A stretch of 64,000 bases of DNA from an uncultured Schlesneria sp. (GTDB taxonomy: Bacteria > Planctomycetota > Planctomycetia > Planctomycetales > Planctomycetaceae). The stretch is from assembly GCA_903904835.1 (NCBI GenBank), contig CAIVEI010000070.1:93694-157693 (forward strand), in the 5' to 3' direction. The first letter of the stretch is position 1; every line of letters begins with the position of its first letter. This document shows, piece by piece, positions 27,581-36,521 of the stretch. The position numbers were made by a program, and so were the translations under genes. Under the pieces are notes generated by a model, which was not told the DNA's origin, did no database searches, and worked only from the letters and a program-made list of their open reading frames with translations.

Positions 27581-27590
27581 TCACCTCCTT
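27581..27590 (-). promoter_or_regulatory. Perfect ten-base Shine-Dalgarno sequence
   Basis: On the minus strand AAGGAGGTGA is fully complementary to the 3' end of 16S rRNA. It is followed by TAAT and then ATT GCG ATC. No ATG, GTG or TTG lies at normal spacing; the nearest TTG is 22 bases beyond. This site decides the ATT start of the nucleotidyltransferase gene. Confidence 0.7.
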
Positions 27591-27834
27591 CCGCAACACG
27601 AGGCGGCACCGCTGAATACGCTCAATTCGGAACCTAAAGTTTCTGATGTCGGCCAGAACGAGTTGGATTGCCGACGCTTTCAGGCCGAAGAGCAATGATA
27701 CTTAACTAGGCAGAAATCGTCTTCTTCATTAGGTTTTCAATTTCCACAATCTCTTCTCAAACCCGTTGCTACCCCTGTGACGTGTGTTCTTGTCCGTCGA
27801 GTTGAACCGGACCTTCTTTTGACAATCGTGATGC

Positions 27835-28608
27835 CTAATCTTGAAAAAGTGCAGAGTCCCCGTGCCACCGTGCCAGCGTCCCTTGGGACCGAAAACAGAA
27901 AAACTGGCGCAGACCTATAACACCAAATACGAAAAGAAATGAGGTCGACGGTTCAGGGACGGGAGCAGGGGATGTCGTAAACGAAAATCCGCCTCTAATA
28001 AATTCTACGCCGCTGCCTGTGGAAATGTCGGAAACGTCCACGATTTCGTAAAGCGTATATGTATGGCCAGCAAGTAATACGTCCGAGGGAGCCGAATAGC
28101 TCTGACTCACAACGCCTGCCGAGCGATAATATGATATAAGATAATCGGAATCGGCTTTGCCCGTTTCGAACAATGAGAATTCGATAAGTGCTTGAAAGGC
28201 TTGTCCGTTCTCGGTCAAGGTGTCAGAAACTGAAAATGTTTCGTTGACGGTGGGAGTAAAATTCGTCGTGCTCCGTTGATCGAGTGTCACCCCATTCTTA
28301 GAATATTGCCCAGTTATATTCTCAGAGATAGATGCAGATTCATTCGACTGTTGATACGAGTAACTATCCGCAATGTAGACTCCTGGCGGATTAAAACTAA
28401 TTGAATTCGTTGTCGGGAATCCTGTGATGTTTTGATTATTAAAATCATGTACTCCAGTAGTTAAATCATCTAACGTAACTGACTGTGTGGCGCTGTCAAT
28501 CACCAAACCAGCAGATACTGTTGAAAAAGACAAGGTGCCAATTGCGAGTGCTAAAAAATTGGAAACTTTGGACCGAAGGTTTGTAGTCAATTGTGTCGCT
28601 GAATTCAT
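27835..28608 (-). CDS. PEP-CTERM sorting-signal protein
   Basis: The 257-residue protein has a signal peptide (FLALAIGTLSFSTVSAG). A Ser/Thr/Asn-rich beta-type body follows, then the exosortase-type sorting signal VPEPSTSFLFVFGVIGLRQF with FCFRSQG. After the basic end there is an unusual tail of about 15 residues (TLARWHGDSALFQD) that normal PEP-CTERM proteins lack, perhaps from loss of the original stop. PEP-CTERM proteins are cleaved by an exosortase and exported to the surface. No exosortase is encoded in the window. The gene is AT-richer than its surroundings and sits in the accessory region. Confidence 0.8.
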   Translation of the reverse strand: MNSATQLTTNLRSKVSNFLALAIGTLSFSTVSAGLVIDSATQSVTLDDLTTGVHDFNNQNITGFPTTNSISFNPPGVYIADSYSYQQSNESASISENITGQYSKNGVTLDQRSTTNFTPTVNETFSVSDTLTENGQAFQALIEFSLFETGKADSDYLISYYRSAGVVSQSYSAPSDVLLAGHTYTLYEIVDVSDISTGSGVEFIRGGFSFTTSPAPVPEPSTSFLFVFGVIGLRQFFCFRSQGTLARWHGDSALFQD

Positions 28609-29349
28609 TTTGTTCCTATTTTAGATACGACGGTTTCGATGAAACTTCGGAAACTCGGAGTTTGTGATTTGGCCGGTCCAACGATTCGCAGGTGCAGTTT
28701 CGCTTCGTGGAGCATACTTGAGTCGTACATCACAATCAAACGCCAATAACCAGACATCGGCAGGGTAGAACTTGGATTCCAATTGAACATTGCGGCTACG
28801 ATTGAGGGTAGATAAAGGAAAGGCGATTCTGAGTGAGGCGGCCGCGGTAACATCGGCAAAGGCGACTTATCCTGCCGGATTTGGCCCCGAGCGGAAGGGC
28901 TTCAATAGTAACTCTTGAGCGGCGAAGCTATCCGAATTGAGCTGGGCGAATGGCAATGTCTGCCGGTTTCGATCTTCCGTCTTCGTCCGTCGCGGTTAGG
29001 GCTCGTGTGGGGTTCCCTGGCCGCAACGGACGAAGGCGGGCAGGCTAGCGGCCTCGTACAAGGTGCATTTGCGTGAGGGATCGCAGCGGAGATGTCTTCA
29101 TCGTAGCGGAGAGCCCGACCCGTCAGGGGCACGCCCGAAATTCGTGAGCCATGTGAGAATGGCAATATACTGGAATTGACTATTGTTTTGTCACACAGCA
29201 TGTGAAGCATCATCAAACGGGAGAATTCGCGAGTGAAACTCAAGCTGTTGGAAGATCGCCTCAGTGAACCCGATCATCAGCCGACAACGACGCAAATCGG
29301 CGCGCTTGGGCGGTGTAGGAGTAATGAACTCGCAATCATTCGGGCCACC
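28609..29349. other. Intergenic, no supported gene
   Basis: About 740 bases. A minus-strand frame of 84 codons ends exactly at the PEP-CTERM start, but its composition does not look coding. Around 28980-29130 the GC content rises, without any recognisable RNA gene or repeat. Confidence 0.3.
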
Positions 29350-29799
29350 TCATGCTGATGGATCGAAGTATGCGGCTTCCACTCCCAATGCGCCGGCAAT
29401 CTTAGCTAATGTCTTTGCTGTTGGGCTGTGCTCCCCTTTTTCCAGTCGTGAGATATGCGACTGTTGTAACCCAGCCTTTTCTGCAAGCTGCTCTTGAGTT
29501 AATTCTGCTTTCTCCCGTGCCAGGCGAATGCGACCACTCACATAAGTGAGCCAATCCTGGATTGGCTCAAGCTTGGTTGTCATCCGTTTCACTTTTGACT
29601 TTATTGGGTGAATGATTTCATAAGCCGCTCGAAACGCGCTTTGCTGCTCCTCCTCATCATCACCGAACAGTAACGGTATCAACTGCAGCAAGTCATCTTT
29701 ATCTTCGCGAGGCAGATCCTTAACACGATCCTGGATGACTGCGACCGCAAGAGCAAACGCCGTTTCCTCGCCTTCCAAATCCAGATTTGCGAGCAACAT
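29350..29799 (-). CDS. HigA-type XRE antitoxin/regulator
   Basis: The 149-residue protein has an N-terminal acidic helical domain. A helix-turn-helix of the XRE/Cro type occupies residues 90-145: RIRLAREKAELTQEQLAEKA, LQQSHISRLEKGEHSP, and AKIAGALGVEAAYFDP. It follows a RelE/HigB-like toxin gene by about 60 bases, the toxin-first order typical of higBA. It should neutralise the toxin and repress the operon. Confidence 0.85.
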   Translation of the reverse strand: MLLANLDLEGEETAFALAVAVIQDRVKDLPREDKDDLLQLIPLLFGDDEEEQQSAFRAAYEIIHPIKSKVKRMTTKLEPIQDWLTYVSGRIRLAREKAELTQEQLAEKAGLQQSHISRLEKGEHSPTAKTLAKIAGALGVEAAYFDPSA

Positions 29800-29858
29800 A
29801 TATTATTCTCCATGTTGTGTTGTCGAGAATTGTGACGGCTTTTTGAGTTCGTTATATG

Positions 29859-30215
29859 TCAAGCAAGAAATCCATATTCACCACGTCGGTATTTCTTCAG
29901 CCTTCGCGTCATTGTGGTTTTGTCGCCCTTCGGGGTCGGCCCGTTGTTTTGTTTCTTGATCGTTCCCAAGACCACAATTGTCCGGCGGTTAATGTCGATC
30001 GCAAAAAACACTCTCACGTTGATGTTTCCTAATGGGCCCCCGTGATCGCGTATTTCGTGGTATTCCTCGATTGGTCGAAGATCGACGGTGTCGCTATGAG
30101 TTGGATCTTCTTGCATGGCAAGCTCTTTTACTTGCATTGCAAAGTGGGCATATCCAGCCTCTCCTGTGATTGTTATCGCTTCTTCAAAAGCCACGTCGAG
30201 AATTGCGACAGACAT
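29859..30215 (-). CDS. HigB/RelE-like toxin
   Basis: The 118-residue protein ends with VRVFFAIDINRRTIVVLGTI, KKQNNGPTPKGDKTTMTRRL and KKYRRGEY. These match phage-type (Gp49/HigB) RelE-superfamily toxins, which cleave mRNA on the ribosome. The conserved strand pattern and C-terminal basic residues are present, so it looks intact. It is the first gene of a two-gene unit with the XRE antitoxin and lies just inside the attachment-like repeat at 30401. Confidence 0.8.
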   Translation of the reverse strand: MSVAILDVAFEEAITITGEAGYAHFAMQVKELAMQEDPTHSDTVDLRPIEEYHEIRDHGGPLGNINVRVFFAIDINRRTIVVLGTIKKQNNGPTPKGDKTTMTRRLKKYRRGEYGFLA

Positions 30216-30400
30216 TTGTAACCAGGCTCTTGTCCATCACCCTGAAGAACTCCAACCTTAAGAGGCTTTCGCTCGGGCATGCAAATTGTTCTCCAGATGT
30301 CGGCGATCAAGCCGTCGATATGCAACATCCGTTGCATATCGCATTGTCAAGATTGCATATTATTGCATATCGGCTTGCGAGACACAATATCTTGCTCCGA

Positions 30401-30483
30401 AACTTTCTCGCATCTACTCTCTTTGCGGCAAAGCCGCAATGGGGCTGCTGGGATTCGAACCCAGAACCAAAGGATTATGAGTC
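30401..30483. repeat. Direct repeat, right copy (3' part of tRNA-Met and flank)
   Basis: This is the partner of 26308-26390. Here the tRNA is intact, so this end corresponds to the junction that restores the tRNA. The hairpin TTGCGGCAAAGCCGCAA at 30422-30438 sits directly after the tRNA 3' end and is part of the repeated block. Confidence 0.85.
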
Positions 30484-30512
30484 CTCTGCTCTGACCGTTG
30501 AGCTACAGCCCC
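30440..30512 (-). tRNA. tRNA-Met (anticodon CAT)
   Basis: On the minus strand the 73-base gene folds as a full cloverleaf. Acceptor GGGGCTG pairs with CAGCCCC; D arm is GCTC-AACGGTCA-GAGC; anticodon stem GAGGA/TCCTT encloses CTCATAA; T arm is CTGGG-TTCGAAT-CCCAG. The discriminator is A and no CCA is encoded. CAT could also be an isoleucine tRNA with modified C34; the stem features do not settle this, but elongator Met is the simplest reading. Confidence 0.92.
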
Positions 30513-30920
30513 AAGTGCGCTAATTCGTAGAGTATCGGTGAGGATTGGACAAGGCATAAATCCGGTACGTCTGTGAACACAGCCACCAGAAATGCTCTTG
30601 ATACCCAGACGGCAACCTCCGTCGAGTTGCCAAACTCCACGTTTTATCCGTTCGCTGATGGAGCGCTCGTAAAAACGATCGGGGGGTTAATGACCTGATT
30701 TCGGTTCTATTTGCCCCCTGAGAGATCTCAACCGAAGTATCTCGAACCACGCGATGGCCTGCAAGCGGGGCTGACACCAAAAAAGGGGACGATGTCGGTA
30801 TTGTGTTGAAAATCAGAGTTTTGTTCCTCATCAAAGACGATTTTGGTCAAAGATTTTGGCGGTCGAGCGTTCAGCTCAGGCCGCTTCAGAATCACGGGAA
30901 GTTTCCGGTCTGTCCACTGG
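30513..30920. other. Intergenic next to tRNA-Met; short match to the 38.5/39.9 kb repeats
   Basis: No gene is seen. The stretch 30735-30773 (CGAAGTATCTCGAACCACGC then GATGGCCTGCAAGCGGGG) resembles part of the repeats at 38498 and 39932, which also lie beside tRNA-Met fragments. Confidence 0.45.
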
Positions 30921-32681
30921 CTAACGACGAATCGGAGTCACAACTTTGCCCAAGACATTCTGCGGCAGTTCAAAGCAATCTGGCTGGTTGACATCTTCGC
31001 TAAATCGACTGACGATCTGATAGACATCCAGTCGCTCCAGTTCATCGGCTGGCTGAGGAAAACTGCGCACCAGCTGTACCTCGTCAGTTTTCAGGAATTC
31101 ACGTAAGTTTGCGGGAAGTGTACTTTCCAGCTCAGGGACCGGAATTTCCACAACCAGCCAGCGGGAACCAGACCCCAAAACAAGCTCTCGTGTCGCTTTC
31201 AGATCGGGTGGCGGTTTTCGTCCGACTTTAAGCAGGTTTCTCAAGCTGATCATCTGACGTCGGTATTCGGGGTCGCGAGCGCAGAGATGAAACGTGAAAA
31301 CTCCTTGCGCTCGACCGTGGTAAAGCACTGGCTCGCACGGCGCTAATTGCTCGATCGCGGCAGTGCAATCCTTGATTGATCGGACTGACGGCATCGGATC
31401 GCTTCGATCACAAGCCATATTTGTGACTGCAAAGGTGACAAGCAGCAAGGAAAAGACCAGATACCATGAACTGGTACGCTGAGTCGAAAAGCCTGTGTCA
31501 ACGGAATCCGGGACGTGATCGCTGTCGCGTTGTTGCGGCCCGGTCATTGGCGGCACACTTGCCTGTGTCGTATTCCACCCGAAGATACGAAAAAATCCAT
31601 CGGTCATTCCAATCATCGCGATGGCAACCATCCCGATCAGGGGAGGACAAACAATCAAAAGATATCGAGGATCTTTGGCCCAAATCAGTGAGAGGACCAG
31701 GTAAGGGACGGCCACCCAGATCAAAAGCAGGATTGTCGCCTTACGGAAACGAGGACGATTTAATCCAATCAATAGCCCCGTGAAGGCACCTGCAAGCACC
31801 GGAACTCCCACAAGCGGAACCACAAAATAACGGGCGTAATAAGTCAAGTTCTCGATGAAGCTGATCGTATCAGAATCTTCAGCCGTGAAGCCGGGTTCCT
31901 GAGCGAGTTGGACAAATTGATTCGGTCCCCATCGATAAATCATGGCGGCGACGGGAAGTAGCATAATGGCTGATCCTAAGGCGGCAAACAGTGTCTCCTT
32001 TTGAAAGAGAATTTGCCACCGCCTTAACGCCACGATCCACGCCGCACCAACGAGTATCACGACACCAATCAGGGGGTGAGTCAGTATTCCCAGCACGGCC
32101 AATATGCAGCCAAGCCACAGATGATTTCGCGAGAATCTTTCATCGGTCGATTCGACGGCACACAAAACGTGGTAAAGTGCGGCGACTCCAAACATCAACG
32201 CGGGGATATTCGTCATGACCGCGTTCGACCATGTCATCACCCCCGGGATCAACAGCAGGATCCCTGCGACCAATCCCGCAGCGGGCTCGATCCATCGCCG
32301 AAGCCAGGCAAGCGTGTAACACCCAGCACACAATGAACAGAGCAGGACGACCCCTTTGGCGACGTAAGGTGATGGTCCGAACAAAAAAAACGCAGCCGCT
32401 TCAAGCAGATGGAAAACGGGGGGATATTTGTGGGGCCAGATGGTTTGATACCGGGCATAATACTGCCGGGTATACTCCAGCGGATTCTGTAATCCTTGCG
32501 CGAAAAAATCGCGGTAAAACAACCCCGTGATCGCATGGGCCGGGGCATCGACCTGAAACCAAAGCCCGTCATTGGACCAGTGCGTCCAGCAGGCGACTGA
32601 CCAACTTAATAACAAGAGGGACATTGGCATTAAAAATGGTCGGCCGAGCCAGCGAGGAAAATCGAATTTGCTAAAGGTCAT
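30921..32681 (-). CDS. GT39/ArnT-like integral membrane glycosyltransferase
   Basis: The roughly 586-residue protein has about ten hydrophobic segments, then a soluble C-terminal domain. After the first helix it has the acidic loop WFQVDAPAHAITGLFYRDFF, the position of the catalytic acidic residue in GT-C enzymes that use lipid-linked sugars. The motif KYPPVFHLLEAAAFFLFG follows. These features match the dolichyl-phosphate-mannose-type GT39 superfamily. The ATG at 32681 begins MTFSKFDFPRW; a TTG at 32732 is possible. It is the last gene of the polysaccharide cluster. Confidence 0.8.
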   Translation of the reverse strand: MTFSKFDFPRWLGRPFLMPMSLLLLSWSVACWTHWSNDGLWFQVDAPAHAITGLFYRDFFAQGLQNPLEYTRQYYARYQTIWPHKYPPVFHLLEAAAFFLFGPSPYVAKGVVLLCSLCAGCYTLAWLRRWIEPAAGLVAGILLLIPGVMTWSNAVMTNIPALMFGVAALYHVLCAVESTDERFSRNHLWLGCILAVLGILTHPLIGVVILVGAAWIVALRRWQILFQKETLFAALGSAIMLLPVAAMIYRWGPNQFVQLAQEPGFTAEDSDTISFIENLTYYARYFVVPLVGVPVLAGAFTGLLIGLNRPRFRKATILLLIWVAVPYLVLSLIWAKDPRYLLIVCPPLIGMVAIAMIGMTDGFFRIFGWNTTQASVPPMTGPQQRDSDHVPDSVDTGFSTQRTSSWYLVFSLLLVTFAVTNMACDRSDPMPSVRSIKDCTAAIEQLAPCEPVLYHGRAQGVFTFHLCARDPEYRRQMISLRNLLKVGRKPPPDLKATRELVLGSGSRWLVVEIPVPELESTLPANLREFLKTDEVQLVRSFPQPADELERLDVYQIVSRFSEDVNQPDCFELPQNVLGKVVTPIRR

Positions 32682-33084
32682 TTCAAAACCCAAAATTGCA
32701 ATAAATACTATGGCAGGCAATTTGCATTCCAATGAGGGAGAAAGGAGACCCTCGCATTCACTTTACCCTGTCACGGTGGCCCCAACGACAGCGGCCTAAT
32801 ACGGCAGGGTCCAGGAAGGCCCCGAAACCTTTTGTTACCGAAGTCCAATGGAATCTGGAACGAACAATCAGTTGGCTGGGTTTCCAAAGTAGGCTCTTGG
32901 TTATGTATGAGTACTACCCGCATCTGTTCGAAGGTTTTGTTCATCTGGGCTGCTTGATGTTATGCTTAAAGTGGTTTTGAAATGACCTCTACTGAATCCG
33001 CGAGGAACGGCGCTCAACACTGTTATCGAATTGCTTTGTTGTGGACACGAGGCTCTTGAGGCGCTGGAAACTTGATCATTTTAA
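32682..33084. other. Intergenic, no gene seen
   Basis: About 400 bases between two genes of the polysaccharide cluster. I see no terminator or RNA gene; the length suggests the GT39-like gene may have its own promoter. Confidence 0.3.
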
Positions 33085-34098
33085 TCATTCAATAATGTTA
33101 GGTCGTAGCATCCGCCCGATCCTGAGGAATATCGCATGGATGACTGCTAACGGCAGGCCGGCCAGTGCGGGATGACCAGCCGTCAACCATCGGAGTAATG
33201 CCCCGAGCGAAGTCCGAGGCTTTAACCAGTCAGGGTTGATGTCGAGATTGCGATTGATCCTGCGCGAAGCCAGGACATAGGGCGACACATCGGTTGCAAA
33301 ATCAAGCAGGAAACCTCGAAGATTCCGCGGAACATCCGATGGTATCCAGGGCTTTCGGCCAACGGAGTGGATTAACGGAGGAAGCCCGCGAAATATGTCG
33401 AAGCAACGGTGAAGGGGCCGATACCCCGACGAACCTGCACATTGGGCGATATGTCTGCCAATGCGAATCGTGTCATAAGAGACATCCCCAAACGCCTCAC
33501 TGCTCAAAAGCGCCGTCAACAGGACCTGATCGCTGGCGAGGTGCCAGGGGCGGCGCTCAAACGGAAGCCGTTGCGCTTCGCGATAACGAGAATCCTGGGT
33601 CATTTTCAGCCAGTATTCCAGCAATGGTTGATGTGTCTTCGTGACGCGTAAAAAACACGAGTTCACGGGTGGTACAGGCCGCGCGGCGGGCCAACCCCAC
33701 TGATGCGCAACAGGAATAGCGTTATGGCGATCCCATTCTTCGGCCACGATCAGGTTATCGCTGGGAAACTCTCGAAGCATCTGGGAAACCGAGCGCGTGA
33801 TGATGACATCGGAGTCAATCCAAACGGCCTCTTGCGCGCCCGCCTTGAGTTCTTGAAGCAGCAACCAGGGTTTGACGTCCCAACCGTCCAATCCAGCGGC
33901 AGTCTCTGTGCGAATCGTCACTTCTGGCCAACCTCTCGCCCAGTTGCTCACGGCAACGGAAGCATTTGGTGCCGTCAACCGAAGAGAGATCTCAGGGTCC
34001 GCGCGACAAAGCGATTCGCCCATTAAAATCAGGCTGTCCATCCCCTCCAGGCGATCCTCATAAGAGCAAACATGAAGCATGTCATCCGTCTCCATCAT
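33085..34098 (-). CDS. Glycosyltransferase-like protein with a DxD motif
   Basis: The 337-residue protein contains KAGAQEAVWIDSDVIITRSV, an acidic D-x-D site at the end of a hydrophobic strand, as in GT8-like nucleotide-sugar transferases. It also has HLASDQVLLTALLSS further on. No signal peptide is present; a hydrophobic C-terminal stretch (ALAGLPLAVIHAIFLRI) could bind the membrane. Its place among polysaccharide genes supports a sugar-transfer role. The ATG at 34098 was chosen over a TTG at 34107. Confidence 0.65.
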   Translation of the reverse strand: MMETDDMLHVCSYEDRLEGMDSLILMGESLCRADPEISLRLTAPNASVAVSNWARGWPEVTIRTETAAGLDGWDVKPWLLLQELKAGAQEAVWIDSDVIITRSVSQMLREFPSDNLIVAEEWDRHNAIPVAHQWGWPAARPVPPVNSCFLRVTKTHQPLLEYWLKMTQDSRYREAQRLPFERRPWHLASDQVLLTALLSSEAFGDVSYDTIRIGRHIAQCAGSSGYRPLHRCFDIFRGLPPLIHSVGRKPWIPSDVPRNLRGFLLDFATDVSPYVLASRRINRNLDINPDWLKPRTSLGALLRWLTAGHPALAGLPLAVIHAIFLRIGRMLRPNIIE

Positions 34099-34272
34099 GC
34101 AGCGCAATCGTCGGCGTTCAGAAATTATTGATGTTCGACACCCTGAGGCCGCAACATCGTTGCTTGCGATTTGTCTGTGTTCTGGAGAGGGCGCAGAACA
34201 TTCCTCCTGAAGATTGATGTGATTTCGGTTAATACGTCCGTTAAGCGATGGACCATCGGGATGCCCCTGATG

Positions 34273-35748
34273 CTAAATCTTTGAGGTGAGCAATGGCGGA
34301 GTGTTCCGACGGATTTCTCGATTGGCCCAAATGGCAAACAAGAACAAATAAACCAAGGCGGAGGCGACACCTGACAGCCACGGTCCCCATTCGGGAAGCA
34401 ATTTGAAGACGGCAATCGAGATGAATGCACCGATGATGGGAAAAAAGAGCTGACGATGACAACTGAGCTTGAAGACGAAAAAATTGAGAAATGAGCAGGC
34501 GAAAGCGAAATAGACGAGGTTCGCTGCGACCAGAGCCGCTGATGCGCCTGCCGCGCCGTATCGCGGAATGAGGATGAAGCATAGCAAAATTACTGAAATC
34601 GCTGCTGCGGTTGCGGAGACAAGATCGAGATGCTGTTTGTGACTTGCAATCAATAAGTAACGGTAGTGCCCATTAACCAGGGTGATCGGGATCAACCATC
34701 CTAAGATCGACAGGGAACATCCGCCCCCTTCATATCGTGCGTCGTAGGCCACGCGTAAGAGATCATTACCCAAAAGCGTCAAGACGATTGCAATGAAGAT
34801 GCCACCCCAGGCGGTGATGCCGAGCGAGACAGATGCGAGATCAGATAATTCATGATCAGCACGCGAGACACCTCGCGTAAACGAAGGAAGCAAGTTGTAA
34901 AAATAAAGCCACACGAATGTGTGCAACGCCATAATGATCCGGTGCGATGCGCCAAACCAACCTAATTCCAGGCCATCGCTGAGCCACCCCATGAACATCG
35001 TGGCAAAGTGCCAGAGGACCGCCCATGCCAGATGGCTTAAGCCCATGGGGAATGAACGATAGAAGTGACGCTTCAAGGAACTGAGTTGATACCACGGACG
35101 TGGAACGGCGAAACCGAATCTCCAACGTAAGACTCCCATACAGACCGCAGCCATCACCATCACGGAACCGAGTTCGCAGATTCCCGCCCAGCCCAGAGAC
35201 CGATTTGATCGGACGAGCAAAAGAACAAACGACGCGAATGCCATCTTCCTTGTCAGATTGGCCAGGGCAACCCAATGCATTTCGTCTCGACCCTGAAAAA
35301 ACCAGGTCACAAGGAGTGGTTCAACAAAAAGGCTCAAGCCGTAAAACAACAGCAGGAACTTCACTTCCGGGTGACTCGGCAGACAAAAAATCACAAGGAC
35401 CAGAACCAGGAAGCTGAAGCTGGCCAGTAGCATGCGTAATGCCGAGAGTTGGCGCAGCAGGTCCTCAGCGTCATCCCGGTGGATGGCGAATTCGCGCGCG
35501 CCGTAGTCACCCAGGCCAAGATCGACCGGAATGATAAAAAACACCATCGTCGCCCAGGCGAACTCGAGACTCCCATATCGTTCCGGGCCGAGGATTCGTC
35601 CCAGGTAGACGAAAGCGACGAGCGTGCATAATTTTCCGAACGATTCCCCCACAACCAGCAACAGGTAGTTCACCGTAAGTTTGCGGCGGTTCGGAGTCTC
35701 GTGTGAAACGTCAGCGGCAGGCTCGGTTGGCCTTGCACTTGTTGTCAT
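34273..35748 (-). CDS. Polysaccharide flippase (Wzx/MATE-type oligosaccharide flippase)
   Basis: The roughly 491-residue protein has twelve or more hydrophobic segments. It has the family opening of a basic N terminus followed by NYLLLVVGESFGKLCTLVAF and VYLGRILGPERYGSLEFAWA, as in Wzx-type flippases that move lipid-linked oligosaccharides across the inner membrane. The ATG at 35748 is 15 bases after the deacetylase stop and has AAAGAG upstream. It is the flippase of this cluster. Confidence 0.9.
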   Translation of the reverse strand: MTTSARPTEPAADVSHETPNRRKLTVNYLLLVVGESFGKLCTLVAFVYLGRILGPERYGSLEFAWATMVFFIIPVDLGLGDYGAREFAIHRDDAEDLLRQLSALRMLLASFSFLVLVLVIFCLPSHPEVKFLLLFYGLSLFVEPLLVTWFFQGRDEMHWVALANLTRKMAFASFVLLLVRSNRSLGWAGICELGSVMVMAAVCMGVLRWRFGFAVPRPWYQLSSLKRHFYRSFPMGLSHLAWAVLWHFATMFMGWLSDGLELGWFGASHRIIMALHTFVWLYFYNLLPSFTRGVSRADHELSDLASVSLGITAWGGIFIAIVLTLLGNDLLRVAYDARYEGGGCSLSILGWLIPITLVNGHYRYLLIASHKQHLDLVSATAAAISVILLCFILIPRYGAAGASAALVAANLVYFAFACSFLNFFVFKLSCHRQLFFPIIGAFISIAVFKLLPEWGPWLSGVASALVYLFLFAIWANREIRRNTPPLLTSKI

Positions 35749-35762
35749 CAGGAAACTCTTTC

Positions 35763-36521
35763 TCAAGGAACAAAGCAGATCGATTTTGTCTTACGCAGCA
35801 ATTGGCGAATCATGAAATAGCCGCGAGCACCTCCGCGCAGGTACGCTCGCCACCTTGGAAGATTGCAAAAATACCACATCTCGATTCGGGGGAGATTCAA
35901 CACGTTGGACGTGGGCCGTGCACGTCCAAGTTCCGTCCCCACCGCGACCTGGTAATGTTGGCTGATCACTTCGCGAACGGCAGAATTGGTCCGTCCAAAG
36001 GGGGCGGCAAAGCTGACGACCGGACGACCGATTCGGTCCTCAATCAGGCGGCGAGACTCGACCACTTCGTGTTGAACTTCGTTCAAGGGGAGTTTCGTCA
36101 GGTCAAGATGACTGACGCCATGAGCGCCGATTTCGATTCCCTGTCGTGACAAATCTGCCAAAGCCTGCCAGGACAAGATCGATTTCGCGGACCGACCCGA
36201 CTGGTTGTCCCAATCGTCTGTCCCCCCAACCTTTCCTGCAGGAACAAACAGGGTTGCATTCCAGCCACGGGCGTTCAATTCGGGAAAGACGATGTCGCCG
36301 AAGTCCAGATATCCATCATCGAATGTGAGCACGATGGGCCTGGCTGGCCCCAGTCGGTCCTGCTTTGGATTGACCAGTAGCTCTGAGAGTGAAATTCCAC
36401 AATAACCACACTCTGCCATGATCTGCATCTGCTGCCGAAACAACTCGGGGTCGATACAGGTCGGCCCTGTCCCGTTCGAGATCGAATGATACATCAGAAT
36501 GTCGATTGGGACGTCGATCAT
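35763..36521 (-). CDS. Polysaccharide deacetylase (CE4 family)
   Basis: The 252-residue protein begins IDILMYHSIS and has the NodB-domain motifs: IVLTFDDGY with the catalytic and metal-binding Asp pair, and IGAHGVSHLDL giving H-x3-H. PVVSFAAPFGRTN follows. All ligands appear present, so it is probably active on N-acetyl sugars of the polysaccharide. The ATG overlaps the stop of the upstream glycosyltransferase (ATGA), indicating translational coupling. Confidence 0.93.
   Translation of the reverse strand: MIDVPIDILMYHSISNGTGPTCIDPELFRQQMQIMAECGYCGISLSELLVNPKQDRLGPARPIVLTFDDGYLDFGDIVFPELNARGWNATLFVPAGKVGGTDDWDNQSGRSAKSILSWQALADLSRQGIEIGAHGVSHLDLTKLPLNEVQHEVVESRRLIEDRIGRPVVSFAAPFGRTNSAVREVISQHYQVAVGTELGRARPTSNVLNLPRIEMWYFCNLPRWRAYLRGGARGYFMIRQLLRKTKSICFVP

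Noticed and set aside
28605..28859. An 84-codon minus frame ending exactly at the PEP-CTERM start
   Set aside because: The ATGA overlap is suggestive, but the peptide is unlike a real protein in composition and has no ribosome-binding site.
31466..31783. Plus-strand frames opposite the polysaccharide genes
   Set aside because: They are shadows of membrane-protein genes that have clear hydrophobic patterns on the minus strand.
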